This document shows positions 1-8,735 of a stretch of DNA of 64,000 nt, piece after piece. Origin of the DNA: Parendozoicomonas sp. Alg238-R29. Its GTDB lineage: Bacteria; Pseudomonadota; Gammaproteobacteria; Pseudomonadales; Endozoicomonadaceae. The stretch spans positions 1 through 64,000 of the forward strand of contig NZ_CAMZOG010000010.1 in NCBI RefSeq assembly GCF_947331445.1, in the 5' to 3' direction. The notes beneath the pieces are model-generated. The model was not told the DNA's origin and did no database searches. It was given only the letters and a program-made list of their open reading frames with translations. A program made the position numbers and the translations under genes. Numbering within the stretch: the stretch's first letter is position 1; every line of letters starts with the position of its first letter.

Positions 1-2138
1 AGAATATAGATGCGGTTATTTTCAAGACCTTTCTGTATTAACTCATCTTTCACTGCTCGTGCCCTGTTGATAGCCAGTTCTCGCAACGTCTGGTCTGCCA
101 CGGCCCAGTTGCTGACAAGAGTTGCAGCTAGCTCTGAGGCTGATTTTCCGCTTGAGTCAAGAGACTTTTCCTGAGCCAGAACTTTGAGTAGCTCGAATCT
201 GGTATCGTCAGGAATCGCGACATTCTTGTTTCCATCGGAGCTGGTTCCCTGTTCAATCAGTTGTTGCTGATAGCGTTGTTGCAGTTCCTGTTGCAATTGC
301 TGTTGAGCAATTATCGGCGTATCGCTGATTTTACTGGCAGTCGCTTCAATTTCCAGATTCAGTTGCGGGCGCTCATGCAAAGCGTTAACAAGAGAACTGA
401 CAGTGGATTTTTGTTGACTGGTCAGAGCGCTGTTTCCCGGAGCAAAGGTAAAGGAAGACATATCTTCAGCATCTCCAGAGATCAGTGATGCCAGCATATT
501 AAAAGGAGCAGTAACAATATTGGCGATGAAGTTGACTATGGCCATGCGGATCACTGGGCCAAGTTCAAACTGTGGGTTGTCGAGATCTCCAGATATAGGG
601 AGATCAACAGCTATACGTCCATCTCTGTCTTTCAATAACGCGATAGCCAACTTGAGTGGCAGGTTGGTGGTATGTTCACCGGGAACCTTTTCCCCTAACG
701 TGAGATCGTGCAAGAGAATATTGTTGCTGGCGTTCAGTTGACTGTTCCGGACTGCGTAATTCAGGTCAATATCCATCCGTCCTTTGCGAATTTTGTAACC
801 AGCAAAACGGCCGGAATAGGGAGTAAGGGTTGTCAGCTCAATATCTTTGAAAGATAACCCTACCTTTGTTTGTTTAAGTGGTGATTCTGGTATTAGAGAC
901 GCATTGATCTGTACAGGCGAATATTTGTCCACTTCTCCCTTCAAAGTCATGACTGTACTCTGCGGCGAGAGACTGTTAAAACCGGTGATTTCTCCATTCA
1001 GTTTATGAATGGGAGCGGCAAAACCCGGTTTGAAGGATTGATCGGCAAAGTCCAGTGAGCCGTTCTCGATAGTAAACTTTTGAATGGCGATTCCTGTTGC
1101 AGGCGCTGAGTCACTTGAGGGATTTTCTGGCTGCCCAGAAGGTCTTACCAACTGAGCGAGGTTGGTATTGAACTGGTTATCCAGAATCACTCTGGTTGCA
1201 GGAGCAGAAAAGTGCAGGTCAGAAATATTCAGCTGGTTTTCCTTTTGCAGGAACTGCAGCTTTCGCGCCGACAGGTTGTTCCAACTGAGAACCAGGGAAC
1301 CATCCCGGCTGTCGGTTATATGAAGGTTATCTACCGACAGATTACTATTCATAGCCAGCTGGTTATTGGGGCTCCAGCTGAGGTTGATATCTCCGGACGC
1401 AAAACCGTTGCCAATAACGCCGTATATATAGGGCGTTAAGTAAGGTTGTATATCGGCAAGGGGAATGTCCTTCAAATTTAAAAAAGACGTTACTTGAGAG
1501 GCCTTAATCGATGCATGAATAGACAGGTTTCCACTTTCGTTAATCACAGTCTGCAGAGAAATATCGCCACTCTGTTCTGGCCAGGAGAGTGCATTACCCT
1601 GTATAGCTAAAGGTGAAAGGGTCAGCCGGAATGGTTCGTTTTCAGGTGTATTAGCCCAGTCGGTGAGTTGGATTGCCCCTCCAGCAATCAAGAGCTGGTT
1701 AATAACAATATGGACAGGGTTCCCAGATTTTTCCGGGGATGGTGCGTTCACAGTTCCATCTTGAACGGATGTTTTCAGAAGCTCCGAAAGGTTCACTTTC
1801 CCGTCTGAAAGCAGCTGGATATTGATTGTTGGCTCTTCAAGTTCAATACTGTCGAAGATAACTGATTTACGTGACAGAGATGACCATGACAGGTCAATGG
1901 ACAGTTTGGAAAAACCCATGATGGGCGCTGAGTAATCATTTCCAAGCTTAATCGATTGCAACCCCAGGCGAAGAGTAAACGGGTTGAAGGTGATTGCGCC
2001 GGTTTGAAGAGGGGCTGACAGGTATTGAGGAGCCAGCCAGTAGGCAGAAAGGTGTATGATCACCGGTATTAGCACGAAGCCTGCCAGACAGTAAACTAAA
2101 AGGGCTTTACTCAGGATTGATAATAGACGACGCATCAT
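1..2138 (-). CDS. DUF748/AsmA-like envelope protein (3' end outside window)
   Basis: The minus strand is open from tandem ATG codons at 2138/2135 to the window edge. The protein begins with a short basic stretch (MMRRLL) and a hydrophobic anchor (about residues 5-30), then a stretch containing FNPFTLRLG, typical of the start of DUF748 proteins. Beta-rich repeats follow. The last visible part has a helical segment containing LAINRARAVKDEL, like the conserved C-terminal part of the family. DUF748/AsmA-like proteins are inner-membrane-anchored periplasmic proteins, some implicated in lipid transport between membranes; the substrate here is unknown. Only about 712 codons are visible. I saw no internal stop in the stretches I translated. 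Confidence 0.75.
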   Translation of the reverse strand, partial: MMRRLLSILSKALLVYCLAGFVLIPVIIHLSAYWLAPQYLSAPLQTGAITFNPFTLRLGLQSIKLGNDYSAPIMGFSKLSIDLSWSSLSRKSVIFDSIELEEPTINIQLLSDGKVNLSELLKTSVQDGTVNAPSPEKSGNPVHIVINQLLIAGGAIQLTDWANTPENEPFRLTLSPLAIQGNALSWPEQSGDISLQTVINESGNLSIHASIKASQVTSFLNLKDIPLADIQPYLTPYIYGVIGNGFASGDINLSWSPNNQLAMNSNLSVDNLHITDSRDGSLVLSWNNLSARKLQFLQKENQLNISDLHFSAPATRVILDNQFNTNLAQLVRPSGQPENPSSDSAPATGIAIQKFTIENGSLDFADQSFKPGFAAPIHKLNGEITGFNSLSPQSTVMTLKGEVDKYSPVQINASLIPESPLKQTKVGLSFKDIELTTLTPYSGRFAGYKIRKGRMDIDLNYAVRNSQLNASNNILLHDLTLGEKVPGEHTTNLPLKLAIALLKDRDGRIAVDLPISGDLDNPQFELGPVIRMAIVNFIANIVTAPFNMLASLISGDAEDMSSFTFAPGNSALTSQQKSTVSSLVNALHERPQLNLEIEATASKISDTPIIAQQQLQQELQQRYQQQLIEQGTSSDGNKNVAIPDDTRFELLKVLAQEKSLDSSGKSASELAATLVSNWAVADQTLRELAINRARAVKDELIQKGLENNRIYI

Positions 2139-2468
2139 TTTGATAGTGATCCGGATCTTACTTCGTAGGGGTATGATAATACGACAACATAACTATAAAT
2201 GTTTATTCGAATTAAAAAAGCACTTTAGAAACTACATGTGATTTGAATGTGTTTTAAGAGAATAAATTCTCTTGAATGTCAAAGGGTAATCGTCTTCAGA
2301 AAAAACAATAATAATTCGCCCTGTGAAGTCGCTATTGAAAATCGAATAATTGCTAGGCCTTTACTAAAAGCTGTTAACAAGAACTGATGTCGTCAAAGAC
2401 AATTTTGATGATCACAGTCGTATTTTTATAAATGATAGTTACTGTCAGTTTTCCCCACAGTTAAACCT
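2139..2468. other. Intergenic region, 330 bp
   Basis: AT-rich spacer between the DUF748 gene start and the permease relic. A small perfect hairpin (CCACAG/CTGTGG around 2455-2472) overlaps the start of the relic. I see no gene in it. It probably carries the DUF748 promoter, and it lies where the missing N-terminal part of the permease would have been. Confidence 0.5.
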
Positions 2469-2792
2469 GTGGAATTACAATACCTATTGCTTGTAGCGCA
2501 TAAAACACTGGGGGTGTTCGGTACTATCGCTACCAGTGGTATCCGGATTATTGCTTCCGAGAAGATTGATAAGCGCGGAATCCTGATTCTGGCGGCATCA
2601 TTTGGTCTGGGCCTTGGTGTGTCCTACGTGCCAGATATCTTCAACTACATGCCTCCAATCATTAAGAGTATCTTCTCCTCCGGTTTCACTACTGCTGCTA
2701 TTACAGCCATGGTTCTTAATCTGGTTGTTCCTGACAAGAAGTATGCAATAGATGAGAGCCCTGTCGATTATTCCGAGAATCAAGCCGCATAA
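2469..2792 (+). pseudogene. C-terminal relic of a uracil/xanthine permease (NCS2 family)
   Basis: The 107 residues match only the last quarter of nucleobase:cation symporter-2 proteins: GTIATSGIRII followed by a Gly-rich helix, VPDIF, IKSIFSSG, and a last helix ending in LNLVVP. Full-length family members have about 450 residues, so some 350 N-terminal residues are missing and the ORF starts abruptly in unrelated residues. Such permeases are often encoded with purine or selenium-dependent hydroxylase genes, and mocA- and yqeC-like genes follow at 4.4-6.0 kb. A good terminator follows at 2812-2840. A functional short protein is unlikely. Confidence 0.8.
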
Positions 2793-2811
2793 TTAGAGGG
2801 CGTTCTGACTG

Positions 2812-2840
2812 AAAAGCCCCGGCACATGCTGGGGCTTTTT
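2812..2840 (+). terminator. Rho-independent terminator after the permease relic
   Basis: AAAAGCCCC and GGGGCTTTT arms around a ten-base loop, ending in a T run. It would have ended the original permease transcript. Confidence 0.85.
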
Positions 2841-2933
2841 GCATTAAGGACAGAATACATAACAAGAAAATACTGAGAAGGAACTGAAAACCCTGGCCCC
2901 GGTCTGAGGTTTTTTGATGTTCAGGAGTATGGA

Positions 2934-4088
2934 ATGTTAAATGTTTTTAGCCTTAAGAGCAGTTCTGGGGAAATAGGTGCGAATCAAGGTAAGGATCATA
3001 TTGAAAGTGATAAACTGAGCACTGTTCCAAAAAGCGGTGTCGGAGATTCTTACTCTTCTGAAGCGGCTGACAAGCCTGTTTTTTCCTATCAAGTGGATAG
3101 CACGAGCCCAAGAGCATTGTTATTACCAAAGTCAGGTTCACCAGAGCCAGAATCATCAGAGCCAGAATCATCAGAGTCGGAATCATCAGAGAGTGAAAAA
3201 GTGACCGCTGATCTTATAAGCAAGGTTATGACTTCCTCTTTGAAATTAACCATTATCAAGAATCTGGAAAAAGTAGAGAAAGTGTCGCTACCAGAGTGCA
3301 GCGGTGAAAAAGAATGGCTTCAAAATGTGGCAGATAAAAATGTTAACCGATTCAACATGCTTATGGCATGGGCATTGACTCACGAGGGGGCATGCCCTGT
3401 AGAGCTTTGCAATATGTACGGGGATGAGAATGAATGCGATCCGGAAGAGAATTTAGCGTGGCTTGGTGAGCATGTTCCTTATTTTAGATGTCTTCTTTTT
3501 AAAATGAATCAAGCTGATGAAAGTGAGAAGCTTTGGGAAAAGCTTCTCTGGGATCATTTAGAACCCTATAAGCCTTTGATGCGAGAAATTGATACTGCTG
3601 TAAAGGAGAAGGGGTTTGAGGCTGCGAAGAAAACTTATGAGGAGAAATTGGAGATCGCCACATCTTTTGTGATGTATCGGATGGTTCTTGAGGACAATAT
3701 TGAACAATACGAACACGAGTTTCCTACAGTTTGCCGTTATATAGAACCTTTTCTGGATGAGTATTGTGGCGTGAACGCTAGTGATTTTGACTATACAGAT
3801 CGCAATGCTGAAAAGATGGGCAACGTCCGTTTTGAACTTGATGAAGCTCTGTTTGATGACGATTGTAAGGTTATTCGAGAGCTGGAAGGTAGGGTGAAGG
3901 AGCAGAAAAATCCCGCGGGAGTTGTATATCAGGAATTCAGAACGATATTGGGTATAGACTCTTCTTCATCAACGTATTCAGATGAAGACGATAGTGACGA
4001 TGAGTTAACCGATTCTCAAGAAGACTCATCAATTTCGGATCAGGAAGGAGACTACGAGCCTAGTGCGAAAAGACAAAAGACCCTGTAA
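2934..4088 (+). CDS. Unknown acidic protein with EPESS repeats and an NLS-like C-terminus
   Basis: 384 residues with no recognised domain. The N-terminus is Ser-rich and polar with no Sec signal peptide. Residues about 68-88 are a Ser/Glu repeat made by a 15-bp tandem repeat (3144-3188). The middle (about 90-330) is probably helical and contains several Cys (SLPEC, GACPVELC, CDPEE). The C-terminus (about 335-384) is a Ser/Asp/Glu acidic tail ending in PSAKRQKTL, which resembles a monopartite nuclear localisation signal after a casein-kinase-like acidic stretch. It lies alone between purine-locus relics. A secreted host-acting protein is inference; an ordinary cytoplasmic protein is possible. 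Confidence 0.6.
   Translation: MLNVFSLKSSSGEIGANQGKDHIESDKLSTVPKSGVGDSYSSEAADKPVFSYQVDSTSPRALLLPKSGSPEPESSEPESSESESSESEKVTADLISKVMTSSLKLTIIKNLEKVEKVSLPECSGEKEWLQNVADKNVNRFNMLMAWALTHEGACPVELCNMYGDENECDPEENLAWLGEHVPYFRCLLFKMNQADESEKLWEKLLWDHLEPYKPLMREIDTAVKEKGFEAAKKTYEEKLEIATSFVMYRMVLEDNIEQYEHEFPTVCRYIEPFLDEYCGVNASDFDYTDRNAEKMGNVRFELDEALFDDDCKVIRELEGRVKEQKNPAGVVYQEFRTILGIDSSSSTYSDEDDSDDELTDSQEDSSISDQEGDYEPSAKRQKTL
3144..3188 (+). repeat. 15-bp tandem repeat, 3 copies
   Basis: The unit gagccagaatcatca occurs three times; the third copy has tcg for cca. It encodes EPESS-EPESS-ESESS in frame within the acidic protein at 2934-4088. Confidence 0.95.
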
Positions 4089-4449
4089 ATAATTCTGTGT
4101 CAACGCACCTGATTAAGTATTGCTCAGTTCTTTAAGCCGGTGTCCATTTTTACTGCTTCAGATCACTTTAGGGGACTAATAAAAACTGAACTATGACTTG
4201 TGGCAAATGTTCGTGTTTTTTAGTGTTAATGTGCCTGGTTTTTTTAAAGGGAAGAAAATCTGTTTGATCTATATCATGCCAGAGTCATTTTGATGTTGAC
4301 GTTAATTGCCAACTCTAATATTTATTAACTGTTCTCAAATGAGTCCGGACGGTCTTCAGGCAATAGACTTGGTTGTTGTTTTTATAGGGTTTGTGGTGTA
4401 TCTGGCTTCTCACGAAAACTTCATAAGAATAACTAATGCCTTTTAAGAT
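4089..4449. other. Intergenic region, 361 bp
   Basis: AT-rich spacer between two convergently ending genes. I see no gene, clear terminator or repeat in it. Confidence 0.4.
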
Positions 4450-5238
4450 TTATGTTGAATCATTGTTGTACGCCCAGCGATATTGTTGTACGCCCAGCGA
4501 TATTCCTGTTTCGGCAAGGTAAGCCTCAGGTGTATCGATATCCCGGTATATTTCGGGGGAGGATACCGGGATATGAATACAACAATGTTTTAAAAGTTGT
4601 TTCATAGGGCGGTTATGGTCGGCATTTAGCAGCGCCGGGATCATTGAGTCCGTTATTAAAACAGGATGACCTGATTGACCATTACAAATCGGAAAAACAG
4701 CACACTTATTACGAGCTGCATCGTGTCTTGCTGACCATAGGGTACTGAAGTTTTTCCTGTTTAGAAAAGGCAGGTCTCCGTGGGTAATAAAAGCGAAGTC
4801 AGAAGATACATGAGCGAGGCCGGTGAGAACTGAGCTGGTTAAGCCCTGCCGGTAATCCGGGTTGAATACCAGATGGATATTATCCCGACTGTGGTAACGC
4901 TCAAAAAGTTCATCGCTGCGGTGACCAGTAACCAGTATCACCCGGTGGCAGAACGAAAGCGCATGAGTGAGGGAGCGATCCAGAATTGTTCGCAAACCTT
5001 GAGATTGGTCACCGAGGGGAAGCTGTAGCTTCCACTCCCCCATACGGGATGAGAGCCCGGCCGCGAGAACAACACAGTCCACTGGTTGTGAATATTCAGA
5101 CGTCGGCTCGTTGATATCCTGTTTTCCAAAAGCCTGTTGCTCAGTACAGGCCGTATTCTTGGAGGTTTTGGAGTGTCTGTTCACTGTACAATCCCTGCGC
5201 TCAATACTCAAAGAGACTCCCTTTCTGGCAGCGCTCAT
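4450..5238 (-). CDS. mocA: MocA-like nucleotidyltransferase (molybdenum hydroxylase accessory, YgfJ type)
   Basis: The core starts with the nucleotidyltransferase signature LAAGLSSRMGEWK (about residues 58-70), followed by VTGHRSDEL, FNPDYRQGLTSS, THGDLPF and the C-terminal DIDTPEAYL. MocA enzymes transfer CMP to molybdopterin to form the cytosine dinucleotide cofactor of xanthine-oxidase-type hydroxylases. No hydroxylase structural gene is visible here; only yqeC- and yqeB-like genes follow, divergently. The first 50 residues are atypical and overlap the start of yqeC on the other strand, so the true start may lie further in. A 20-bp tandem duplication at 4461-4500 alters the last few codons after the conserved core. 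Confidence 0.8.
   Translation of the reverse strand: MSAARKGVSLSIERRDCTVNRHSKTSKNTACTEQQAFGKQDINEPTSEYSQPVDCVVLAAGLSSRMGEWKLQLPLGDQSQGLRTILDRSLTHALSFCHRVILVTGHRSDELFERYHSRDNIHLVFNPDYRQGLTSSVLTGLAHVSSDFAFITHGDLPFLNRKNFSTLWSARHDAARNKCAVFPICNGQSGHPVLITDSMIPALLNADHNRPMKQLLKHCCIHIPVSSPEIYRDIDTPEAYLAETGISLGVQQYRWAYNNDST
4461..4500. repeat. 20-bp tandem duplication at the mocA 3' end
   Basis: The unit attgttgtacgcccagcga, preceded by c in copy 1 and t in copy 2, is repeated directly. It lies in the last codons of the mocA-like gene. The unit is not a multiple of three, so the duplication changed the C-terminal tail. Confidence 0.95.
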
Positions 5239-6006
5239 GGGAAGAGAAGCATTGTTGAGGCATTCGCTTTCCCGTCATTTTCTCGAAAGGGCGCTGAACG
5301 CATTATCGCGATCACAGGCGCTGGAGGAAAGAGCACATTGATGTACGGGTTGGCAGAGGAGTTGTCTGAACAAGGGCTGCGGGTCGTTGTCACCACCACC
5401 ACAAAGATTTATCGACCTGATCATTACACTTTATCTACTCCTGATTCTGTTCATTCTCTTTCGCAGGGAGAAATCCGTGTTGTCGGCGATGCCTGTGCTG
5501 AAGAGCCAGCCAAGTTGTCAGGAATTGGCATTCACCATCCGTTCAGCTGGGTAACAAATAATATCTGTGATGTTGTTCTGGTTGAAGCTGATGGTGCCCG
5601 TGAAAAACCATTAAAGGCACCGAAACCGGGAGAACCTGTTCTACCCATTGGCTGCAACCTTGTTATTGGGGTCACTGGCTGGGATGGGCTTGCGGCCCCG
5701 GCTGGGCCAGAGGTGATTCATCGCTGGCCACTGTTCCAAAAACTGACCGGTCAAATAGAAGGTGAGCCGGTTAACGATTTTGCTCTTATCCGCTTACTCA
5801 ATAGTTCGAAAGGTTTGTTTGGTGAGGTTCCCAATACAGCCCGCGTGTGTTGGCTGATTAATAAAGTTGAAGATGAATATGATCGGGCTGAGGCACAAAT
5901 AATGTGTCAAACGGCTCTGCAGTACAGTCATCGGATTGATACTGCTGTGATTGGTGCCCTGCAGTCCTCCGACAGGGGGCTGGAAAGTATCTTTAACAGG
6001 CACTGA
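5173..6006 (+). CDS. yqeC: YqeC-like selenium-dependent hydroxylase accessory protein
   Basis: I chose the GTG at 5173 because GGAGG lies seven bases upstream; an ATG at 5137 in the same frame lacks such a site. This gives 277 residues. The P-loop ITGAGGKSTL lies soon after the start, followed by VTTTTKIY, VVLVEADGAREKPLKAP and a C-terminal NKVED motif, all typical of the YqeC family. In Escherichia coli yqeC lies in the selenium-dependent hydroxylase cluster with yqeB, mocA and a purine permease, as here. Its biochemical role is not settled; the P-loop suggests NTP use. The gene looks intact, but its partner yqeB directly downstream is broken. Confidence 0.8.
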   Translation: MSVHCTIPALNTQRDSLSGSAHGKRSIVEAFAFPSFSRKGAERIIAITGAGGKSTLMYGLAEELSEQGLRVVVTTTTKIYRPDHYTLSTPDSVHSLSQGEIRVVGDACAEEPAKLSGIGIHHPFSWVTNNICDVVLVEADGAREKPLKAPKPGEPVLPIGCNLVIGVTGWDGLAAPAGPEVIHRWPLFQKLTGQIEGEPVNDFALIRLLNSSKGLFGEVPNTARVCWLINKVEDEYDRAEAQIMCQTALQYSHRIDTAVIGALQSSDRGLESIFNRH

Positions 6007-6094
6007 CTTATGCATATTTGGAAAAGCCATAAATCTGTTTGCCGAAGCTGCTCGTTTAACCGAAAGCAATACACCCTTTGCCCTTGCCACCATT

Positions 6095-6170
6095 GTTTCA
6101 ACCAAAGGTTTCTGTTTCAACCAAAGGTTTCTGTTTCAACCAAAGGTTTCTGTTTCAACCAAAGATTCCG
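6095..6170 (+). repeat. 19-bp tandem repeat, 4 copies
   Basis: The unit gtttcaaccaaaggtttct occurs three times perfectly and a fourth time with a changed end. The expansion from one to four copies adds 57 bp, exactly 19 codons, so the yqeB-like frame is kept across it. Confidence 0.97.
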
Positions 6171-6387
6171 CGCCCCGGCATTTAGCACAGATGCTGGTCT
6201 GGCTGAAATCTTGATGGAACGAAATGAACGCAGTGGTTTGCCTCTGCGTAAAGGAATTCGTAACGGAGGTGGTAACCTGGTTGTTGTTGTTGTTGCTGTG
6301 CGGGGAGCGGGAGATATTGCTACCGGTACAGCTGTACGGTTATTTAACAGCGGTTTCCAGATAGCCATGCTGGAGGTTGCGAAGCTC

Positions 6388-6432
6388 ACTGTTATTCGAA
6401 CAACTGTTATTCAAACAACTGTTATTTGAACA
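6388..6432 (+). repeat. 15-bp tandem repeat, 3 copies, creating a stop codon
   Basis: The unit actgttattcgaaca occurs three times with single-base changes (cga, caa, tga). In the conserved frame it reads TVIRT-TVIQT-TVI-stop, so the third copy carries a premature TGA. Confidence 0.95.
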
Positions 6433-6464
6433 ACCGTGTCTTTTGCTCAGGCGCTTTATGACGA

Positions 6465-6945
6465 TCTGGTTTCCCTGCTGGCCATTTTCAATACGTGTGG
6501 TCGTGTGGTGATGGGAAATGCTGTCTGACAAGATTGGACGAGTTCCGACTCTGATGCTGGTTATCGCTCTGCAGTTGGGTAACATGGTTCTGTTCCCAAG
6601 CCTGAATTCTGAAATGAGCTTTGTACTGGGTGTGGCTCTGGCTGGTGTTGGCTACGGTGCACTGCTGAGTATCTTCCCATCCATGACTGCCGACTATTTT
6701 GGCATGAAGAGCTACGGCTCCAATTTCGGTGTGGTTTACACCGCATGGGGTATCAGTGGTTTCATGGACCCTGTGATGGCCAGTATGGTTGTTGACGCAA
6801 CTGGCTCCTACGCTATTGTTTACACTGTATCTGCTGTAATGCCGGGTATTGCTGGTGCCATGGCGTTCCTGACCAAACCAGTAAATGTTCAAAAGCTTAA
6901 GCAAAAAGGCGTTCTGGCTGCTGCCGGAGTACACCCTGAATTCTC
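6465..6945 (+). pseudogene. OFA-type MFS transporter relic (C-terminal half)
   Basis: Conserved sequence starts at LVSLLAIFNTCGRVVMG. After a one-base shift near 6515 it continues as MLSDKIGRVPTLML and through four or five hydrophobic helices, including GVGYGALLSIFPS and DYFGMKSYGSNFGVVYTAWG, typical of oxalate/formate-antiporter-type MFS proteins. The open frame from 6518 reads through the downstream terminator to 7015, so the natural stop is probably lost. The N-terminal half of the transporter is missing and its place is taken by the yqeB-like relic. The fusion point lies near 6460-6470. Not expected to be functional. Confidence 0.8.
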
Positions 6946-6960
6946 CAAATTTTTCATGGG

Positions 6961-6993
6961 AAACCCCCGATGTCTTGGCATCGGGGTTTTTCT
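6961..6993 (+). terminator. Rho-independent terminator after the MFS relic
   Basis: AACCCCCGATG and CATCGGGGTTTTT arms with a short loop and a T run. The relic frame runs through it. Confidence 0.9.
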
Positions 6994-7131
6994 TTCAGGT
7001 GGAATAACTAGCTGAAATGGCTATTTGCCCTGCTGATGCCACAATAGTACAGGCCTTTAAACTCCTGTAAGCTGCACCGCCGCCAGAAGGCGGGATGATA
7101 CTGATTTCCTTTTACTGACACAGGCTACTCT

Positions 7132-8514
7132 ATGAGCTTTACTTCCCTGGGCTTATCCCTCCCTATTCTTAAAGCGGTTGAAGATAAGGGTTACAAAACC
7201 CCTTCACCCATACAGGCCCAGGCGATTCCTGCTGTGCTGCAGGGTAAAGATGTTATGGCTGCGGCACAGACTGGGACCGGTAAAACCGCCGGATTTACCT
7301 TGCCTCTGTTAGAACTCTTATCAAAAGGTTCAAAGGTAAAAGGCAATCAGGCCCGTGCACTGGTGCTAACACCAACCCGTGAGCTGGCCGCTCAGGTGAG
7401 CGAAAGTGTTGTAGCTTACAGTGAACACCTGCCTCTAACGTCCACAGTCGTTTATGGGGGTGTGAAGATAAACCCGCAGATGATACGTTTGCGTCGTGGA
7501 GTCGATGTCCTGGTGGCTACCCCTGGTCGTCTATTGGATCTGTATAACCAGAATGCTGTAAAGTTCAATAATCTGGAAGTGCTGATTCTGGACGAAGCCG
7601 ACCGTATGCTGGATATGGGGTTTATTCACGATATCCGCAAGATTATGGCGCTGTTGCCCAAGAAACGTCAGAACCTGATGTTTTCAGCAACTTTCTCCGA
7701 TGATATTCGTGGATTGGCAAAAACTATTGTTCACGACCCGGTTGAGATCTCTGTTACCCCGCGCAACGCCACAGCCAAAACTGTTAAACAGTGGATCTGC
7801 CCGGTAGACAAAAAGAAAAAGCCTGCCCTGTTGTTAAAGCTCATTACCAGCAATCGCTGGGAGCAGGTGTTGGTATTCAGTAAAACCAAACATGGTGCGA
7901 ATAGACTCGTAAAGTATCTGGATGGCTACGGCCTGAATGCTGCAGCGATTCATGGTAATAAAAGTCAGGGGGCACGAACAAAAGCTCTGGCTGATTTCAA
8001 AAGCGGAGAGCTCCGGGTGCTGGTAGCCACGGATATCGCCGCCCGTGGTCTGGATATTGACCAGTTACCTCAGGTTGTGAACTTTGACCTACCGCAGGTT
8101 GCTGAAGACTATGTCCACAGGATTGGTCGTACCGGTCGTGCTGGAGCAACCGGAACAGCTATTTCTCTGGTGTGTGCCGATGAGTTCAAGTTGTTATCTG
8201 ATATTGAACGTCTGACAAAGAAACTCTTGGAACGAAGAGACATTGAAGGTTTCGAGCCAGTCCACAGTTTACCGGAGTCGCGGCTAGACCTGCGTCCTCT
8301 GAAACCCAAAAAGCCCAAAAAGCCGAAGCAACCGAAAACTGAACACAATGACGGGCAGCGTTCTGGTGATAATGCTCGGGGACACAAGCCTGCCGGCAAG
8401 AATAAAAAACATACCGGTAACCGTGATGGGAAGAGTGAACAGCCTGGGTTGAAACCTCGGCAGGGAAATCGTAGACGTCGCCCTGTCACTAATCGCAGTA
8501 AGACCTCAGTCTGA
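7132..8514 (+). CDS. rhlE: ATP-dependent RNA helicase RhlE (DEAD-box)
   Basis: 460 residues with all DEAD-box motifs in order: Q motif ([14 protein letters not shown]), Walker A AQTGTGKT (45-52), PTRELAAQ (81-88), ATPGR (129-133), DEAD (154-157), SAT (185-187), and the C-terminal motifs [10 protein letters not shown] and [10 protein letters not shown]. The tail after about residue 370 is Lys/Arg/Gln-rich and disordered, as in RhlE proteins, and probably binds RNA. RhlE unwinds short RNA duplexes in ribosome assembly and RNA turnover. The start at 7132 fits the FTSLGLS opening. The gene has its own strong terminator. Confidence 0.93.
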   Translation: MSFTSLGLSLPILKAVEDKGYKTPSPIQAQAIPAVLQGKDVMAAAQTGTGKTAGFTLPLLELLSKGSKVKGNQARALVLTPTRELAAQVSESVVAYSEHLPLTSTVVYGGVKINPQMIRLRRGVDVLVATPGRLLDLYNQNAVKFNNLEVLILDEADRMLDMGFIHDIRKIMALLPKKRQNLMFSATFSDDIRGLAKTIVHDPVEISVTPRNATAKTVKQWICPVDKKKKPALLLKLITSNRWEQVLVFSKTKHGANRLVKYLDGYGLNAAAIHGNKSQGARTKALADFKSGELRVLVATDIAARGLDIDQLPQVVNFDLPQVAEDYVHRIGRTGRAGATGTAISLVCADEFKLLSDIERLTKKLLERRDIEGFEPVHSLPESRLDLRPLKPKKPKKPKQPKTEHNDGQRSGDNARGHKPAGKNKKHTGNRDGKSEQPGLKPRQGNRRRRPVTNRSKTSV

Positions 8515-8546
8515 CTTTTCTCCCGAACCTCGCCGTAACATTCACG

Positions 8547-8578
8547 TTGTTGCCAGAAACTCTGGCAACAATTTTTTT
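8547..8578 (+). terminator. Rho-independent terminator after rhlE
   Basis: A perfect 11-bp stem TTGTTGCCAGA/TCTGGCAACAA with a three-base loop, followed by a T7 run. Confidence 0.95.
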
Positions 8579-8735
8579 ATTCCAAACATGTGAAAAATAA
8601 TATTCTCGTTTGGAAAAAACTGCTTTTAGCAACTATACCTGTCTCGCTTTCCTCCGGCACAGCCCGCAAGGCTTTATAACATAAATGTAATGGAGGGGGT
8701 TCCTTTCTGAACTTTCCGTAAAACAGGCCGAAGTT

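Larger units (their letters stand above)
6010..6464 (+). pseudogene. yqeB-like relic (selenium-dependent hydroxylase accessory)
   Basis: Two parts of a YqeB-like protein (usually over 500 residues) survive. The N-terminal part reads LFAEAARLTESNTPFALATI, then SAPRHLAQMLV. A C-terminal-domain part contains VRGAGDIATGTAVRLFNSGF and SFAQALYDD. The ATG at 6010 is one frame off the conserved sequence. The segment between the two parts is deleted. A 19-bp unit in four copies (6095-6170) adds 19 codons, and a 15-bp unit in three copies (6388-6432) creates an in-frame TGA. A GTT microsatellite near 6282-6297 lengthens a valine run. The relic runs directly into an MFS transporter relic. Confidence 0.85.

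Noticed and set aside
6010-6429. The continuous 139-codon frame with repeated FCFNQ/FLFQP segments as a real repeat protein
   Set aside because: The repeat comes from reading a 19-bp tandem unit in three frames; the conserved yqeB-like residues lie in two different frames.
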